Position numbers and translations under genes: made by a program
The notes under the pieces: generated by a model
Seen by the model: only the letters and a program-made list of their open reading frames with translations
Told to the model about the DNA's origin: nothing
Databases searched by the model: none
NCBI RefSeq assembly: GCF_000150275.1
Contig: NW_002060949.1
Location: forward strand, 2,601,836-2,665,835
DNA from: Trichoplax adhaerens
Lineage: Eukaryota > Placozoa > Uniplacotomia > Trichoplacea > Trichoplacidae
Direction: 5' to 3'
Length of the DNA stretch: 64,000 nt
In this document: positions 12,601 to 24,932 of the stretch, piece after piece
Layout: every line of letters starts with the position of its first letter
Position numbering within the stretch: position 1 is the first letter of the stretch

Positions 12601-15590
12601 CTTAACGTCTCTCAGATTCGCAACGTTATGTTGAGATACGTTAGTCCTTTGAAACGATTTTACCGCTTTTACTCACGTCTTGGGCACAGCGCTTCTGTTG
12701 ATAATACATTTTGTATGAGAAGATTTCAGGTAATCCGAGTGTTCCAAAGGTTAATAGTTCTATGTCAATGTTAGGACAAATTGAATGATTGGGTTAGAAT
12801 ATTTACATTGCTTAAAACTATTTCATCTTGTGAAATTTCTAGTTTTGGTGTTTCCTACGTGATTGCCACATACATCATTATGGATTAACATTAACGGATA
12901 TGAATCGAATTATAGGTAAATGTAATCATAGAAACTCGCAAAATGTATCAAAAGAGCTCTTTTCTTTTAAATTCTACGAGGTTTAGCTTATTTTTATGAT
13001 TATTGTTTAAGTTTAATGCAGTATTGTTATTCTAGCTAGAGCAATAAAATCTTATTTAATCATATCGATCTAGCAAATAATATTTCTGAGCTGGTTTAGT
13101 ACAGTTACAATTATTAAATGGATTATCATACATACTTTGTTAATTTTCCTATTAGAAAACTAAATTTGATTTATTAGCGCAATATATAGCAGTTTAAAAC
13201 TGGCCAAAATTTCAGTAGTAAGATGAGCTGACATTACGTCCACAATCTCCCTTTCAACTTGCAATTTCTAGCAAAACATACTAACAATCGCTCAGGAGGT
13301 GAGCATGATCCTAATCAGATACTTCTCATCCGAGATTATTTCGATGCTATTGCCATTTTAGCTAGCGCTATATATGGAGCAGAATTTAATGGGTAAGAGT
13401 TATAACAATATCAAATTCGTTAAGTTTTAATGCTATAATCAACTTATATAGCTTATTATACTTCTATATTAATCGGCATACTTTGCTACTGTTATGACGT
13501 TAATAGTGATCAAGATAAATTAGCTAAATGCTTACGGAAATTAATCACAGAAAATATTCTCAACAGTGCAACGCATGTTAAAGGTAAAGCTAAATTAATT
13601 ATAATAGGAAAATAGTTTTATTTTTCGATCTGGTCATTTGATACAGATATCGCGAAATCCATGATTAAAGATTTAACTTCACAGAGAATCATATGGATAA
13701 TAATCATTTTATGGTTCATTATAGGCCCGTTTCTGCATGATTCTCGTCGATCAACAACAGCTATGCAATTAATGCCGAGAACTCTAGAATTATTTCACAG
13801 TGTTTGCTTACATCGACAGGTAATTGCAACTAAAATTAATAGTAAGAAAATTTCCACGATATGATAACTACCCCAATCTTAATTTAATAACAGACAATCG
13901 CTTGGAGAATGATTACGATTTATAAAGTACTTGTATTGTTGTTTCTTCAACGTCCATCACCATTTCATGCTTTGCAAACTATTGATAGTAACATATACGT
14001 GGAAAAGCTAGCTACCTCTAGGCATAAATTGATAAATTTTCTTAAATTAAGCAAGATGTAAATTATTCTAATTTCTTACCTGTCCTATCATGTATTATGC
14101 CGTCTGATAACGAATTTTTAAATAGAATTAGACATACACACTTTACACAGTAATAATTATCAAACATTTTAAGATAGTTAATACAGTAAAAAAGTTACAA
14201 AGTTACAAACGATACTCTTATTAGATCAATGGTTCTATTCTTTAACCTAATTAAACTTTGCAATTAATTTTCATAAATATAGAATAACTCAAACGGCTTC
14301 ACCCTAAGAATGCGGACCTTCTTACTATTACTTAAAGTAAGTGAATTAGTTAAATTTCGAAATTATAAAATAGATATCGCTAATAAAGTAAATTTATGTC
14401 CTAAATACCTGGTTATAACGTGATTCTATAGGATTTAGGACTAATCGATGAGAATCTAACGGCAAAACATGTTATTGATATACTCGGTGCAAATAACCCT
14501 AATGCTCTACAAGATGGTGACTGTAATCTCGAAATTGAGGTAATGTAACTCATGATCGATAGGAGAATGAAACGTAACGTATATTGTTATTGGGAGCTGT
14601 AACTAACATTTATCGTTTCATTCATAATTGAGTTCTTCTATCAATTCTATTATTCTAGATGACCTTTTTAGAATTTTTCGAGGCTTTGGTATCATGCGCA
14701 CCTATTAGTATCCGCTTATCATCTGATCGAGAATCCATTGTAACTAGACCATCTACAGTTATGTCAGCTAGACCTTTGTCAGAGCCGGTTAACATGGATA
14801 TAGGAGCTCAAATGCAAATGGATACCTCAATTAATAGCATTACTAAAATCAACGAAACAACAGCCAACGATAACCAGACCATTCTACCGGTGGATGAAAT
14901 TAAAGAATCTGTTAAAACGAGTGAAAATAGTGAAGCACAAAAACCAGGCGATACGGCTTTACTAACTCCAGTACAATCAACTGATAGTCGGGCTGATTTT
15001 GTAGATGGCAAAAATCAAGTAAAGACAAATGCCATTACTCGAGATGATAGCATGGTATGTGCCTCATATATTTGTAATTTCATATTGTAATGGTTGATAT
15101 CATTGCACTAATCAATGTTATTGTCTATTTTAGCGCAACGCTAGTGGCATAGTCCGATCCGAATCAGGTCGAGAAATCTTTTCTGGTAAGTAAAATGTAA
15201 CTGTCTAATATATCGACAGAATTCTTTTATTTGTCGACGCGAGTATTTTATCAATAATATTAGTGTATTTGCAAACATATTACTTTTTAAACAAATGTAG
15301 AGCAAATTCTTGATGAACGAGCAATTAGTCAAATTAGACCATCTTATGAAACCCCAATGAGTGGAGCATCACAGATATCTGAATCGTTACTAGAAGAAGA
15401 TAAAGTAACTATGATTGCTAATCCAATTGGTACTATCCATTCCTCTGGTCGAGAATCTAACACTCACAGTTCGCCGGATGCTTATATTGCATGGGCTAAG
15501 AAGATTCACTTATTTTTTAATGAAAGACTATTTGTTGCAGCTGAACAGGCTAATCTAATTGTACACTCTATAAATATCGAAGATATATAA
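9689..15590 (+). CDS. RSPH10B: Radial spoke head 10 homolog B-like MORN-repeat protein
   Basis: RSPH10B is an axonemal radial-spoke protein of motile cilia and flagella. I joined about 20 plus-strand exons. Exon 1 (from ATG 9689) encodes an acidic, Gln-rich N-terminus. MORN repeats (GxYxGxWxxGxxHGxG) follow in exons near 10208, 10513, 10771, 10939, 11156, 11528, 11702, 11866 and 12028, for example NRHGFGVRRYRSGNVYEGEW. The HGHGVHTW segment and the RNQYIGNWQQGKRHGFG repeat occur in the same order as in animal RSPH10B. The C-terminal helical domain follows: RFYRFYSRLGH, FWCFLRDCHIHHYGL, DLGLIDENLTAKHV and MTFLEFFEALVSCAP, all RSPH10B signatures. The final exon ends with the stop at 15588-15590. 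A Ser/Thr/Asp-rich linker (about 14760-15060) precedes the last two exons. The exon near 13650-13820 may contain an extra short intron. Start and stop are clear; a few internal borders are approximate. Confidence 0.93.
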
Positions 15591-17232
15591 GATGCTCACA
15601 CTGATCTTTATATTCATCATTTATAATTTTCTTGTAAATACTCAACTTTTGTAGTGTATTTGTAATAAGTCTTTTAAATTAATGCCTAGCCAAGCTATAC
15701 ATAGGTGCAATTTTCGAAAAGTAAATGGTATAGAGTCATCACGAAATATACCAATAACAATCTTCTGATCTTATACTGGGTAAACTATTCTATTCCATGG
15801 ATACTTAACTTAATATTGACGTTATTGCAGCGACACATGATGTATCACTGATTAACATCAAATATTTTGAATTCTAACGATTACAAAATAGAAAAACATT
15901 TCTATACCTAACTGTAGATAATCCACAGTATCTTGTTTTGTAACATTGTAGCTAATTTATATCTCTTGCATTACATATTAAGTTTGTTCAATAAATTCTA
16001 CAGTAGTTAAATACATAAAATAATTTTACCTTTGTATGTTTACGCATCTTATTGAACATGTTATTGTAGGAATTAACTAAAATTCGTGGATATATTTTGC
16101 ATGCAAAAAGTTTTTTAAAATAACTGGTCAAATTATAAATTAATTTCAATGCTTGAGGATTTAGCAAGAAGCTATTGATGCTAAATTTAAAATTGCAGTA
16201 CGAAAGTTTATATTTATAAAAGTTTATAATATCTAAACTTTAAATCATATGACTAATGCTCGATAACATAAATATACAGACTTGAAGATTTAGTACTTTA
16301 ATCCACAATAGCAAACTTCTGTATTTAGTATAGCTGAAAATGCACGGGTAATTCACAGATAATAAATCAACCCGAGAGTTAATTACATATAGAATAAGTA
16401 CCAACCGTGCCAAAGCGAGCATTAATTACATATTACGATAAATTTAGTACATTTGGGGAGTTAGGGTGGAATAAATTTTCCTAAGCTAATAATCATGGCC
16501 ATAGGTAGGCTATTTACGATTCGATTAAAATTTAGTACTAAAGCAAGCTCTAGTTATATATCACGATAAATTTAGAATATTTGGTAATTTAGAGTAGAGT
16601 AGATTTTCCTAAAATAATAATTATAATCGTATCGATAAACTGCATACGGTTTTGATCGGAATTCGATACATGCATGACGAATTTGGTAGTTATTTTCTGA
16701 TCAAATAATTTAGTTCTATTAGGTAATTAAGTTCTAGTGTATGTTTTAATATCCTAATTTTACAACATTGGTTACTAAAATTGCTAAAGTGCTTTTTACT
16801 AATAGTTTATCAATGCTGTAGCTACTTGTTAGAGAGTCTCAGGTATTACTCTAAACTTTTTGTATGATTATTTATTTTTGAAGGAGTGACTGCTAGGACT
16901 ATCATAGGACATGATAGGTTAGTAATTTTAGTTTAATAAGTGAGGAACATCTCGTAGAATTATTAAAATTTTTATAGCCTTAAACCCCAATAAAATTTCA
17001 TATACTTTTGTAAATTGTTTTTCGAACCAGTCTTGCTAAGTATCATTTCATTTATCTTCAATGTAAATTTACCCCTTTTCCTTCTCTGTTATTTGGCAAA
17101 GGCGAATCGAAAAATAATTTCTGTACGCCTACGTACTCGTGACTAGCAAAACTTGTGAAGTAGCTTTCTGCTTGGTGATTTTTGTGTCAAAGATGTAAAT
17201 CAACCAGATTACAAATCCATTTTCTTTTACAG
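15591..17232. other. Intergenic region downstream of RSPH10B
   Basis: This stretch lies between the convergent RSPH10B and peroxidasin genes, before the EGF-like exons. It is very AT-rich and holds a diverged duplication at about 16411-16625. I see no open exon with protein similarity and no RNA gene. Confidence 0.6.
16411..16625. repeat. Diverged tandem duplication, unit about 115 bp
   Basis: Two copies share the order ACGATAAATTTAG, ATTTGG, AGATTTTCCTAA-like and AATAATNATNA. One copy runs from about 16411 to 16500, the other from about 16530 to 16625. Identity is partial, so this is an old duplication. It encodes nothing recognisable. Confidence 0.55.
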
Positions 17233-17933
17233 TCAAATGCCAGCTAAACCCAAGTGCCAATGACAATTACTAATGGCAATTCAAACTCATTTCGTTGTCA
17301 ATGTCGACCTGGCTATACCGGAAATAAGTGCCAAACAGGTGCATTAATAGTAACATACTTTATGTAATGGAAATACCTATATTAGATCGTCATTATTACG
17401 TCTTCATATGCAAATAATATCGAATATGTAGCTTTTTAGCTATTAATGAATGTCTCTCGAATCCATGTCATCATGGGAAGTGTGTTGATCTACATACTAA
17501 ATATCAATGTCATTGTAATAAAGGAGTAACCAGTACAAATTGCGATCAGGGTAAGAAGAATTGTAATTTTATGCCTGCTGTAAATATTAACAGAACGCCT
17601 TACTTAATAACTAATAGTTCCTGATTTGAAAGACAAATGTTAGCAGTTGCATAAATTTTAGCTTCCAAAGGTAGATGCAACAATTTACATTGCTATTATA
17701 CGCCTACGATGTAAAGCCACCTTAATTGATTAAAATTCCTACATAAATTCTCTTTTTAGCTAAGGTATAAGCATATACTTTTATGATAAATTTTTATATT
17801 TAAACGGTATCATTAATTAATCGCTGCCGATTAGCCTATGAAAAATCCAAAGACATGAATAAAAATTGGTATAAAGCCAAGGACAATGTCAATTGTACAG
17901 CCGTAGCTCAAAGTTTATCAACGAGCCTTCAGG
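17233..17933 (+). pseudogene. EGF-like repeat exons, incomplete gene or remnant
   Basis: Three plus-strand segments are bounded by AG/GT sites. The first, about 17233-17338, contains the C-terminal half of an EGF repeat (FRCQCRPGYTGNKCQT). The second, 17441-17550, is a full EGF repeat beginning INECLSNPCHHGKC and ending in TNCDQ; the INEC start resembles Ca2+-binding EGF modules. The third, 17835-17933, encodes AYEKSKDMNKNWYKAKDN, unidentified but open. All junctions are phase 1, as expected for shuffled extracellular modules. The first EGF has its N-terminal cysteines in a different frame, with an in-frame TAA, so a 1-nt indel or missed exon border is implied. No complete gene could be built. 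It may be a decaying copy or part of an unresolved cell-surface gene. Confidence 0.5.
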
Positions 17934-19261
17934 GTAATTAGTTTAATATTAATTTATTCAGCTTCTATGACGATAGTTGAAACATTCATGTCCATTGGGG
18001 AGGTTTCAATAAAATGACTACTGGGATGAACAGGAACAAAACGCCGTAGCTAACGAATTTGCATTTCTATTTCTACAAATTTCAATGTGAAGACTTCATA
18101 ATTCAAAAATTAAAATTGTTAACAGGAATGATCAAGTTTGTATAGTTTAACCGACTATTAACAAGCTCAAACATTGAATGAATAGTTGTATAGCACTTAA
18201 CTAAGTTATCTACGGTACGTCAACACCCATAACGGACTATAGTAATAATTTTTGTGTTCTACAGTAATTGATCCTCAGATTAATAAATAGTTGTATTTGA
18301 CATTAGATGTGTATCTATGACTCTTCTAAATCGTTTATGCTTTTGGTATGGTGGTCTTGATTGTGATCGATATTTCAATTTACCATGTGCATAATTTTCG
18401 TACGATTTCTCTAGAAGTGTAAGAGAAGAAAATGGCATTAAATTCATTGATCTTCATTATCATCATGGTAGTTAGTTCATTTCCGAATCTACAATGTTAC
18501 TCATCTGCAATCTGTTATACCTATTAGATATAGAAGTTATCGCATCTTATGGCATATAATAAAACGTATACACGTAAGCTAAAAGTAATTACGAATTTAG
18601 ACTGTACCAATATTAGAACTTTGAGATATTCCAGTCGTATTTTCTCATCATTTATTGGCGATTAATTACTTATTTTAATTGCTACTCAAATACTACCATT
18701 ATTTACGGGTTGCAATATTTTACAGCTCTCATATACTTATAGTCTATGAATGTGTACCAATTTCATATTTTTTCGTAAAAAGAATTGCATCAGGTCTTTT
18801 TCCCATAACCAGATGTGTTATTCACATTAACTATCGATAAGCGCATGGAAGGGAACTGGTGATATTAAAACATTGGCTAGGGTGTTTACTAATAATATAT
18901 ATTAATCACGGGTATAGTTATATTCATATTGTTTTGTATAATATCTTATAAAATAATAAAATGTCGAATCTATTCCGCGCTCAATATCAAACATTTTTAT
19001 TTACGCTAGCTAATCTTATAAATAGGACAGACAACGTTGAAAGTACTGATTTGCTCTATGTCTATGAGTTATACTTATGTACAGTACCTATCGTAAGCAC
19101 ATTACTTTCATATTTATTATATAATTGCAATAGAAGGAAAATTTGGTTGGTTATAAGAGTATGGAAGATAAATGTATCAAATCTATTATCTAGTTGTCAC
19201 CCCTCGTGCGGTACTTATTTACAGTAACTTTTGAGTGGTTTAGATAATATTGAAATACGGA
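17934..19261. other. Stretch between EGF-like exons and peroxidasin
   Basis: No exon with family similarity is visible. A 49-codon ORF at 18433-18582 begins MALNSLIFIIIMVVSSF, a signal- or anchor-like hydrophobic stretch, and contains a GTAAGC donor near its end. It could be a membrane exon of the preceding gene or chance. A plus-strand ORF at 18961-19227 looks like random AT-rich coding. Confidence 0.4.
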
Positions 19262-22200
19262 TTAAAATTTCTTTTTTTGCTTACCGTCTTGACATTCATA
19301 CCAATGTTTTAAATCTATTGATGGAATAGCATCGCAGTCTGTGATATCCCCTTCGTAATAGACGTTAAGAAAAACATCATTTTGAACGCGAGTTATATTA
19401 TCTCCATTATCGCACAGAATCCGTGCTAAACTGCTGCGTTTAATTTGAGTAAGTTGATTAGGAGAGAATTGAGCTTTATTTTCATACCAAAATCGATCAC
19501 CAGCACGTAAACGATTAAATTGCAAAGCTATTAAACAAGCAAATGTTGGTCCAACTCGACCTCCGAATAAAGCATCCTCGGCCATAGCACCAACCCATAA
19601 ATCAATATTGTTAGGATGTTGATAAGCTTTTTCTAATTTATTTAAAATGGTTCGATTTGTAATCTCATTGGATAATTCATGAAAATGGGTTGCTGCTGGT
19701 AAATTACACATAACGCGATAGTGGTTATAGCTAGGTAAACCATGATCTCGTCCGCGTTGAATATTTAATGAAGCCAAATCGAGAGCAATTTCATGAGCCA
19801 TACCAAATAAATGATCGGTTAATTCTTCATTTAACATTCTATCTGATCGGCTTAATTTGCTCGGGAAGAAGATTAACCCACGTAATATTGGATCAATACT
19901 ACCTTCATGAAGTAATCTTGAAGGTGCAAAAAATGCATCTCTTAAACGTAAATGACCCTGCGGAATAGGTTGATATAATTCATTAAGCCGGAATAGAGTT
20001 GGTCTTACTGTACCATGGCCAAATCGGAATGCAGCGGTGGCAAATGAATTAATTAACGTCGCGTCTGCATCCGGTTGGTAGTTCTGATATTTTCCAAGTA
20101 GCTTTAAACCTTCTTGACCTAATATTTTAGGTAGGAAATTGTGAAATGTAATATGTTGTATTTCTGCAATCACTATTTTACGTGCTTCTTGAAATATCTT
20201 TTCACCGTTCCAATTATAGTTGAGCTTTTTTAGTTTGCTAGCTATTCGATTGTGTTCCCTCATCCAGATCGTGTGCATAGCGGTTAATGCTAATTGCTCA
20301 TTAACTCGAATGTCACCTGCTAAAAAACATGGAACACTTTGATCTTGGTCATCAATCTGGCAATCAACCGGGGCGCCATTATGGAAGGGTAATAATCGTT
20401 TCCTTGGGGAAATTTTAATACCCTCCTTTAGCAAACCTTCATCATGGTCTAAATCGCGCAAACGCCTAACTTCTTCTTTGGAAGAACCATAAATAGTCGA
20501 TCCATCAATATAAGATGTAACTTGATTAAGCTGCTGTCGAGGTAATAGCTCATTAAAAAATATGCTAGAGAGACCAGTACCACAAGCAGCACTGGAGCGT
20601 GTAAATTCGATGCAGGCATCCTTAGGTACTCTCTTATCATTAGGTGCAGGATAGATTGGAAAACAAGGAGGGTCATTCCGACATAATTTATCACATGGTA
20701 TTCTACTTTTATATGTAGATCGACTGCTACTGCCAACAATTAAGCTAATATCGTGGTCAATAAATTGGCCCCATTGCATTAACATATGACTGAATGAGCC
20801 GTCATCGACAATACTCAATGTTGAAACAATGTTTTGCGAGACAAGTCTTGCCGGTGGACGGACTAATTTTTTAGTATCCCATCCTATAGGTTCATTTAAA
20901 TCATCTTCATAAGCTGGACGTAATAATCTTACTAGCTGTGTTAATGTAGTTCCTCGAGAAGGATATTGTAAATTATTACAACTTCCATCATAACTACGAT
21001 ATTTCATATGATAACAGAGGTTTGAACAATCAGGCTGTTTGTACATTTGCTGATTGCAACCAGTCAAGTTAGCAATCATGGCAATATGTCGTGGCGAGAG
21101 AATTTTGCTAAGGTGAGCAAAGGATGATGGAGATATATCTAATCGGCTAGCCAAAATAGATAATGAAGTTTCAAAAATTGCATGTCTTGCCACTAATTTG
21201 CTCGCATCTGGATTTGGATATCGTAGACTCATAAGTAACGCAGCAGGCGTTCGCTTAATTGTCTTGGAGAAAAGTGTCTGTTTAGTTGTAGCAATAGCTT
21301 CGTCAACATATTTAACTGCTAGTCTTACAGAATCAAGAATAACACCATCATCAATATAATCAGTTCTCGGCCCTAAATGCGCAAGAGCAACAATTAGCCA
21401 TTGACAGATATGTTGTTATTTTATCCCTTAAAATAGCTACTTTCAACCACTTACTTGCTCTTGCAACTTTAACAATCAATTCAGCTGAAATTAAATCATT
21501 GCGATTACGAGCTGTACATGTATATCTGCCAGCGTCAGCAACACCAATGCTGAAAATTCTTAGACCGTTTTTTTCAATTTTAATATGGCCAGTATTAATA
21601 ATTTGCTGATTGTTTTTATACCATACCATAACTGGTGATGGTTTACCGCGAGCACTACAAGGTAGAAACAAACTGTGTTCTCCTTCGCGAACTTGAATAT
21701 TGCGTGGTCTCTTGACAAATTGTAGCTTACTAAATCTGCTGTTATAGTCGTCAGCCCATGGATAAAATCCACCATATTGCAAACATTGATTTCGCTTATC
21801 GTCTTCTGATAAAACCCTTATTCTACCACCATGTGAAACAAAATGTTGTTTCATAGCTGGTAGGCGTCGATAAAAATTTTCAATACCTCTGCTTGTATCT
21901 AATCGCTGGCAATGAAATGCATGACTAGGCCCCCAAAAGTCATTGTTTATATCGCTAGTAAAGGCTATTGTAAAAATTATTATTCATGTTATTGCGATAA
22001 ATAATTTTTTACAGTTTTGTTAGTAAATTATGTAAAGTATCTTTAAAATTTTTCAGAGAGATACAAATTATGTTATCTTTAGTTTTTTGGTGTTAATGTT
22101 AAATTTTATATGATTATACTTACGGCAATATTCAAAATTGATTTCCTTTAATTCTGTAATGGCTTTGCCACTCAAACTGTCTGGCTTATAGCATGTTGGC

Positions 22201-24078
22201 CTATTCGATTGGCTTAATTTTACTCTGGCCCTACGTACTATTTGCAGCATTTGACAATCGCATACCAGTGGATTCTCGTCTAATCGACTAATTAATTTTT
22301 AGGAATATAGCATTAAATCTACGATCAATGGCATAATTAAAACTGTCTATAAATGAGGTACTGCTTATGTATACGTAATTAAAGGCATGTTAAAATTTAG
22401 TAAATGCCAAGTATAGCATTAGAGATAATAAATAGAACATTGTATTAACATACAAATACAGAAAGATGATATTTTATTTTACTAAACGATAGGTTGATTC
22501 ACAAAACAAAGAATTTGCTAATAAGATTCAGAGTAAGCATGAAATATGCACGTTTCAAGTCTTTCCTTACAGTATAATTAATGACGACAAGATCGGTAAT
22601 ATTCCTTTAGGAATGTGATGAAAATGATTTGATTGAAGGTGTCTAAGTTTTGTGTTTAAAGTGATAGAAATAATATAAAAATACTGTATAAAAGGCCATT
22701 TTCAACTGCTAATCATTATAATCAGTAAAAAACTTACAATTCTTTTAAATTGTGCAGATATCGAAAATTGTTCGGATATATATATGTTAGTCGATTGTGG
22801 TCAATATACCTTTTTAGATATTACAGGAAATATAATGACTTGGATTAATTTCCTATTTATATTTTAGGCGACGATATACTTAGATATAAAAATTTATTTA
22901 ATAAATGATATTCTTAAAACTGTAACTAATAGAAATTTATGACTTTCGATCAAAATTTTAGAATAGTTACGTCTGCACTACTGCAGTATTATATAACTGT
23001 TGTATAGGTGAGTTATGTTGTAGTAGTATCCATTCATTAACGACTCGTTTGTATTTGTTATAATAAGAAATATGTCTAATTTAGATGGATTGCTCCAAAC
23101 AGTATCTTTAAAGATCAAGGTAACATCTAATCCTGTATTTGTAGATCTTTAGACGTCTGTCTAAATTTTAATTTTAAATATTATTGGCGTTAACATAGTT
23201 AATTAAACATCGAATGTAGACCTCTTACAGTTTTTTTAATGATGTTAAATCTTCGAATGCATTTTCCTCAATAGTTGAAATTTTATTGTAGCTTAATATC
23301 CTAATGATGGATTTTAAATAATTAAAAAATGAAAAAGTGAGTAATAGAGTATTTATCTACTGTATTACCGTGCATTACAATGGACAGTCTTTGATTTTAG
23401 TTGGAATTCTTTTACACCTTCTAATCAATAAAATCGTCACTTGACTTACAAGATATTTAGTTTGTGAAGATGATTCAGTACTCCTTCTGGGATAATTTCA
23501 ATCTTATTAAATCGGAGATCCCTAGCACATGTATACGATTTTATATCAAGATATAAATCTGAGTTTTTAATGCTAATGCTCTAACACGTATAACATATCG
23601 AATTTTCTTATGCTATAACTGCGATAGTCTATCATATATGCTACAATTATAGATCGGCTAAAGAAATGAAGAAATTTTGCTAATATTGCGGACTAAAAGT
23701 AAGTGTAAAAATCATCGTATAAATTAAATATTGGTAGAGTAATGTACTCTTATAAAATATGTTTCTAACTATCGGCTTACTATCTTGGATAACTGATGAA
23801 TCTCAACGTACGAGTGCATGACATTATATATTGGATATAATTAATCAATACTTTGATTCATTGAAAACTATCTTTACTATGTCTACATACAAAGTTAAGG
23901 TTTTCGTTGATGTTGGTGGGATACGGATTAAGTCAGCATGTTGGCAATGCATTAAAGTTTCATCAAGGCAGTTGCATGCAGCTGGGCAGGTAGGACTAAT
24001 CTTGTTTATCTGACCAAATGCAGTACTGATGCATTTAAAGATGATGTACAGATTTATGATATACCGTAGGAAATTCAT
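19262..24078 (-). CDS. PXDN: Peroxidasin-like protein (LRRNT-LRR-LRRCT-Ig-heme peroxidase)
   Basis: Peroxidasins are secreted heme peroxidases that crosslink collagen IV in basement membrane. Minus-strand exons run as follows. 23891-24078 holds a signal peptide and LRRNT (CPAACNCLDETLMHC). Four LRR exons of exactly 72 nt are at 23450-23521, 23229-23300, 22738-22809 and 22571-22642. 22124-22287 is LRRCT (NPLVCDCQML). 21455-21964 carries an unfamiliar stretch plus one I-set Ig domain. 19262-21372 is the peroxidase domain. The peroxidase has the distal heme motif GQFIDHD, the catalytic Arg in MREHNRI and the proximal His in FRFGHGTVRP. The linker SVRLAVKYVDEAI and the LMSLRYPNPDA segment match peroxidasin rather than other peroxidases. 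Only one Ig is present instead of the four in vertebrate PXDN, and no VWC domain is seen. A GTAAGC donor close to the stop could allow more 3' exons. Confidence 0.92.
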
Positions 24079-24932
24079 CTTCTTCGATGATAAGGAATGT
24101 ATGATAAAAGTAATTGCAGGAAGTAAAATTCAAATACTAGATGCGGATCGGTTTTATTGAACGATGATTGGAGGTTAAGGATAAGAACTCTTCATTTAGG
24201 TGTTTGAAAAACTTCTTACTACTACAATATCAACAACACGAATTCGTCTGTAACTATAATAAAGCTGCAGTACAGTACTATCTAACAAGCCGGTTATGAA
24301 ATTAATGGAACTTTTATATCATAAGCTCACTCATTGATCACACTTATTTTTAACACTATCAGTAAGCAAACAAATATTTGATTGTACTTGTAGAAGTCAT
24401 CGCGAGATGTAAAAAGTTCATAGTAAACAACAAGAGTATCTTGTTATTCAGCTTCATTTTTCGCACCCTAGGAGAAAGCTTGAATAGTTTTATTTTTCTT
24501 CGTGTTGATAAATTTTGAAAATGGAAATTGATGGAAATTTAAATTTGTACCCATCACAACATATAGAGAATATTACAACAAACATTGTATATGCCAGAAG
24601 AATTTTTCCTAGCTATTACATTGTATCATATGCAACATTTGATACAGCACTAGGTATGACCATCGACCAGGAACAATGTTGCATAAAATTGTTCTAAAAT
24701 ATCGCTTTTAAGTATTAAGTGTCAGAAATAACATCCATTTCTGATCTAAATATGCGTTATTATGTTTGCTAGCGTATAGCAGTTGACCCAGGCAATCACA
24801 ACGACAGTAGTGGAATTATTCATTTTTACAAGATGAGATTCAACCAAAAATGACCGCAACAAGTAGACTTGGCGAATATTTGAATCGACCTTACTCTTCA
24901 TGAAGCATTATTTGATGGATAACTTGTAGAGT
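24079..24932. other. Spacer between peroxidasin and NDUFS5
   Basis: About 850 bp separate the peroxidasin start from the NDUFS5 stop, both genes on the minus strand. There is no pentamer array here apart from a short CAGTACAGTACT at about 24271-24282. I see no gene. The peroxidasin promoter presumably lies here. Confidence 0.5.

Noticed and set aside
18961-19227. 88-codon plus-strand ORF downstream of peroxidasin
   Set aside because: It has no splice context or recognisable motif, and its composition is typical of AT-rich chance ORFs.
19768-20739. ORFs inside the peroxidase exon in other frames
   Set aside because: They are shadows of the 656-codon peroxidase frame, which carries all heme-site motifs.
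24515-24697. 60-codon ORF between peroxidasin and NDUFS5
   Set aside because: It has no similarity, no exon borders and no regulatory context. It is probably chance.
24079-24932. Pentamer-like words upstream of peroxidasin
   Set aside because: Only a single short occurrence (about 24271-24282) exists, not an array, so it is not counted as a fifth cluster.
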